From Stutzerimonas stutzeri (GTDB taxonomy: Bacteria > Pseudomonadota > Gammaproteobacteria > Pseudomonadales > Pseudomonadaceae): 64,000 nt of DNA. The stretch lies in contig NZ_JYHV01000015.1 in the NCBI RefSeq assembly GCF_000952685.1, forward strand, positions 1-64,000, given 5' to 3'. Both the position numbers and the translations under genes were made by a program. How positions within the stretch are numbered: position 1 is the first letter of the stretch; each line of letters starts with the position of its first letter. This document shows positions 63,185-64,000 of this stretch, one piece after another. The notes beneath the pieces were generated by a model. The model had not been told where the DNA came from. It did no database searches and was given only the letters and a program-made list of their open reading frames with translations.

Positions 63185-64000
63185 ATGGGAATCTCGAAGC
63201 CGCTGGTCGTGGCGCTGGCCGCTGCGATCTCCACCGCTGCGATGGCCGGCAGCAATACCCTGGTGGGTTGGGCGATGATGCCTGCCGACACCTTCTCTGA
63301 CGGTCCGACATCGGCTCAGATGGCCAACGCCAACCCCTACGGCACCTTCGTGCCCCCGTATGAGAATCGTCAGCCTGTGCAGGGTTTTTCCGCCGTGCTG
63401 CCGGGTGCGGATGAAAACAGCTTCATATTCATGACTGACAACGGCTTCGGTGGTCAGACAAACTCTGCAGATACGCTGTTGCGGCTTTATAGCGTGCGGC
63501 CTGATTTCCGCTCGGCCAAGGGCGGGAGCGGGAGTGTCAGTGCGAGCGATTATCTCAGCGGTGCGCCACTGGCTCGCTTCACTCACGCGTCGCGCCTCAC
63601 TCTGAACGACATCAACCAGAAGCTCGAACTGCCGATTCAGGCCGATTACCGCTTTTATTACAACGACGACTCCAGGCCACGCGTTGACAGTGCAATCGAG
63701 TTCGGCCGCTTGCTGACAGGCGCTGACCTGGACATCGAATCGGTGCGCCGTGACAAGAATTGCGCGATGTGGTTTGGCGACGAGTTCGGACCCTACCTGA
63801 TCAAGACCGATGCGTCGGGCACCGTCACTCGCAGCGCCATCTCACTGCCAGGCGTCTACGCGCCGCAGCATGTCGATGTGGTGGCTGGAAGCGCAACCGC
63901 GAACCTGGAAGGCTCAGGCGGTTTCGAAGGCATGGCGATCAATCCGAGCGGGGAGCGACTGTACGCACTGCTGGAGAAGACCGTCAGCGGTGATGCAACC
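63185..64000 (+). CDS. Esterase-like phytase-family protein, exported; truncated by the window end
   Basis: An open frame of 272 codons that continues past the window edge. It begins with a signal peptide (MGISKPLVVALAAAISTAAMA, cleavage near AMA-GS) and continues into a beta-propeller-like domain (FSAVLPGADENSFIFMTDNG FGGQ-type, then MWFGDEFGPYLIKTD and GFEGMAINPSGERLYALLEK), which matches the esterase-like activity of phytase family. Start ATG 63185 has GGAG upstream; ATG 63170 is in frame. It should be secreted to the periplasm or outside. The rest of the gene is not visible. Confidence 0.75.
   Translation, partial: MGISKPLVVALAAAISTAAMAGSNTLVGWAMMPADTFSDGPTSAQMANANPYGTFVPPYENRQPVQGFSAVLPGADENSFIFMTDNGFGGQTNSADTLLRLYSVRPDFRSAKGGSGSVSASDYLSGAPLARFTHASRLTLNDINQKLELPIQADYRFYYNDDSRPRVDSAIEFGRLLTGADLDIESVRRDKNCAMWFGDEFGPYLIKTDASGTVTRSAISLPGVYAPQHVDVVAGSATANLEGSGGFEGMAINPSGERLYALLEKTVSGDAT

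Noticed and set aside
1..64000. tRNA, rRNA or CRISPR arrays
   Set aside because: No rRNA-like block, tRNA-like cloverleaf with CCA or regularly spaced repeats were noticed on reading; short tRNAs could be missed without a covariance search.

Overview
The window looks like chromosome of a Pseudomonas-type gammaproteobacterium, most likely the Stutzerimonas (P. stutzeri) group. This is inferred from high-GC coding sequence and Pseudomonas-like proteins: a MucD protease, an OprD-family porin, CheV, DNA polymerase II, a MHYT-GGDEF-EAL protein and a nirBD cluster with a Ser/Thr kinase. No rRNA, tRNA or CRISPR array was found.

Layout. (1) 1-1613: an IS1182-family insertion sequence cut by the left window edge. 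(2) 1677-20027: a carboxylate catabolism region. A minus-strand five-gene operon encodes a crotonase, an ADP-forming acyl-CoA synthetase, a FadB-like hydratase/dehydrogenase, a 3-oxoadipyl-CoA-type thiolase and a thioesterase. It lies beside an import set (OprD porin, TctC binding protein, TctB and TctA permease, AbrB-family membrane protein), a class III CoA-transferase, an MmgE/PrpD protein and IclR and LysR regulators. The logic is outer-membrane entry, periplasmic capture, inner-membrane import, CoA activation, then beta-oxidation-like cleavage. The substrate cannot be read from sequence. Three import genes carry A-rich AAnAAnAA motifs near their starts, the kind used by Hfq/Crc for catabolite repression. 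(3) 20370-25547: two identical 186-bp MITEs, whose ends match the IS at the left edge, bracket a defence module. It holds a 942-residue ABC/Rad50-like ATPase with a CPAC hook and a C-terminal R-x3-E...H region (PrrC/RloC-like), followed by KwaA and KwaB of the Kiwa anti-phage system.

(4) 25625-30039: small regulator/oxidoreductase units (AraC with a monooxygenase; LysR divergent from a quinone oxidoreductase and an NmrA-like protein). (5) 30394-48523: mostly core-type genes: MucD, a DHCW cupin, DUF1272, a large hybrid histidine kinase, a tandem glycine riboswitch before a DadA-like FAD enzyme, an FKBP isomerase, an orphan NosR/NirI-like iron-sulfur membrane protein, a thiolase, CheV, a Tat-exported SMP-30 protein and DNA polymerase II. 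(6) 47804-50301: two glycosyltransferase-like proteins divergent from a radical SAM protein of the ArsS/selenodomain family. (7) 50499-51574: a Xre/RES toxin-antitoxin pair. (8) 51670-56068: DUF3079, a c-di-GMP protein, an SH3-domain protein and two unknown small genes. (9) 56095-61715: a nitrite assimilation operon (nirB, nirD, nirC, phosphatase-kinase) whose leader contains a strong terminator, suggesting antitermination control. (10) 62223-64000: an aldo/keto reductase and the start of an exported phytase-like esterase that runs off the window.

The most interesting segment is the MITE-bracketed defence island. The rSAM/selenodomain cluster, the nirB attenuator and the glycine riboswitch also deserve attention.
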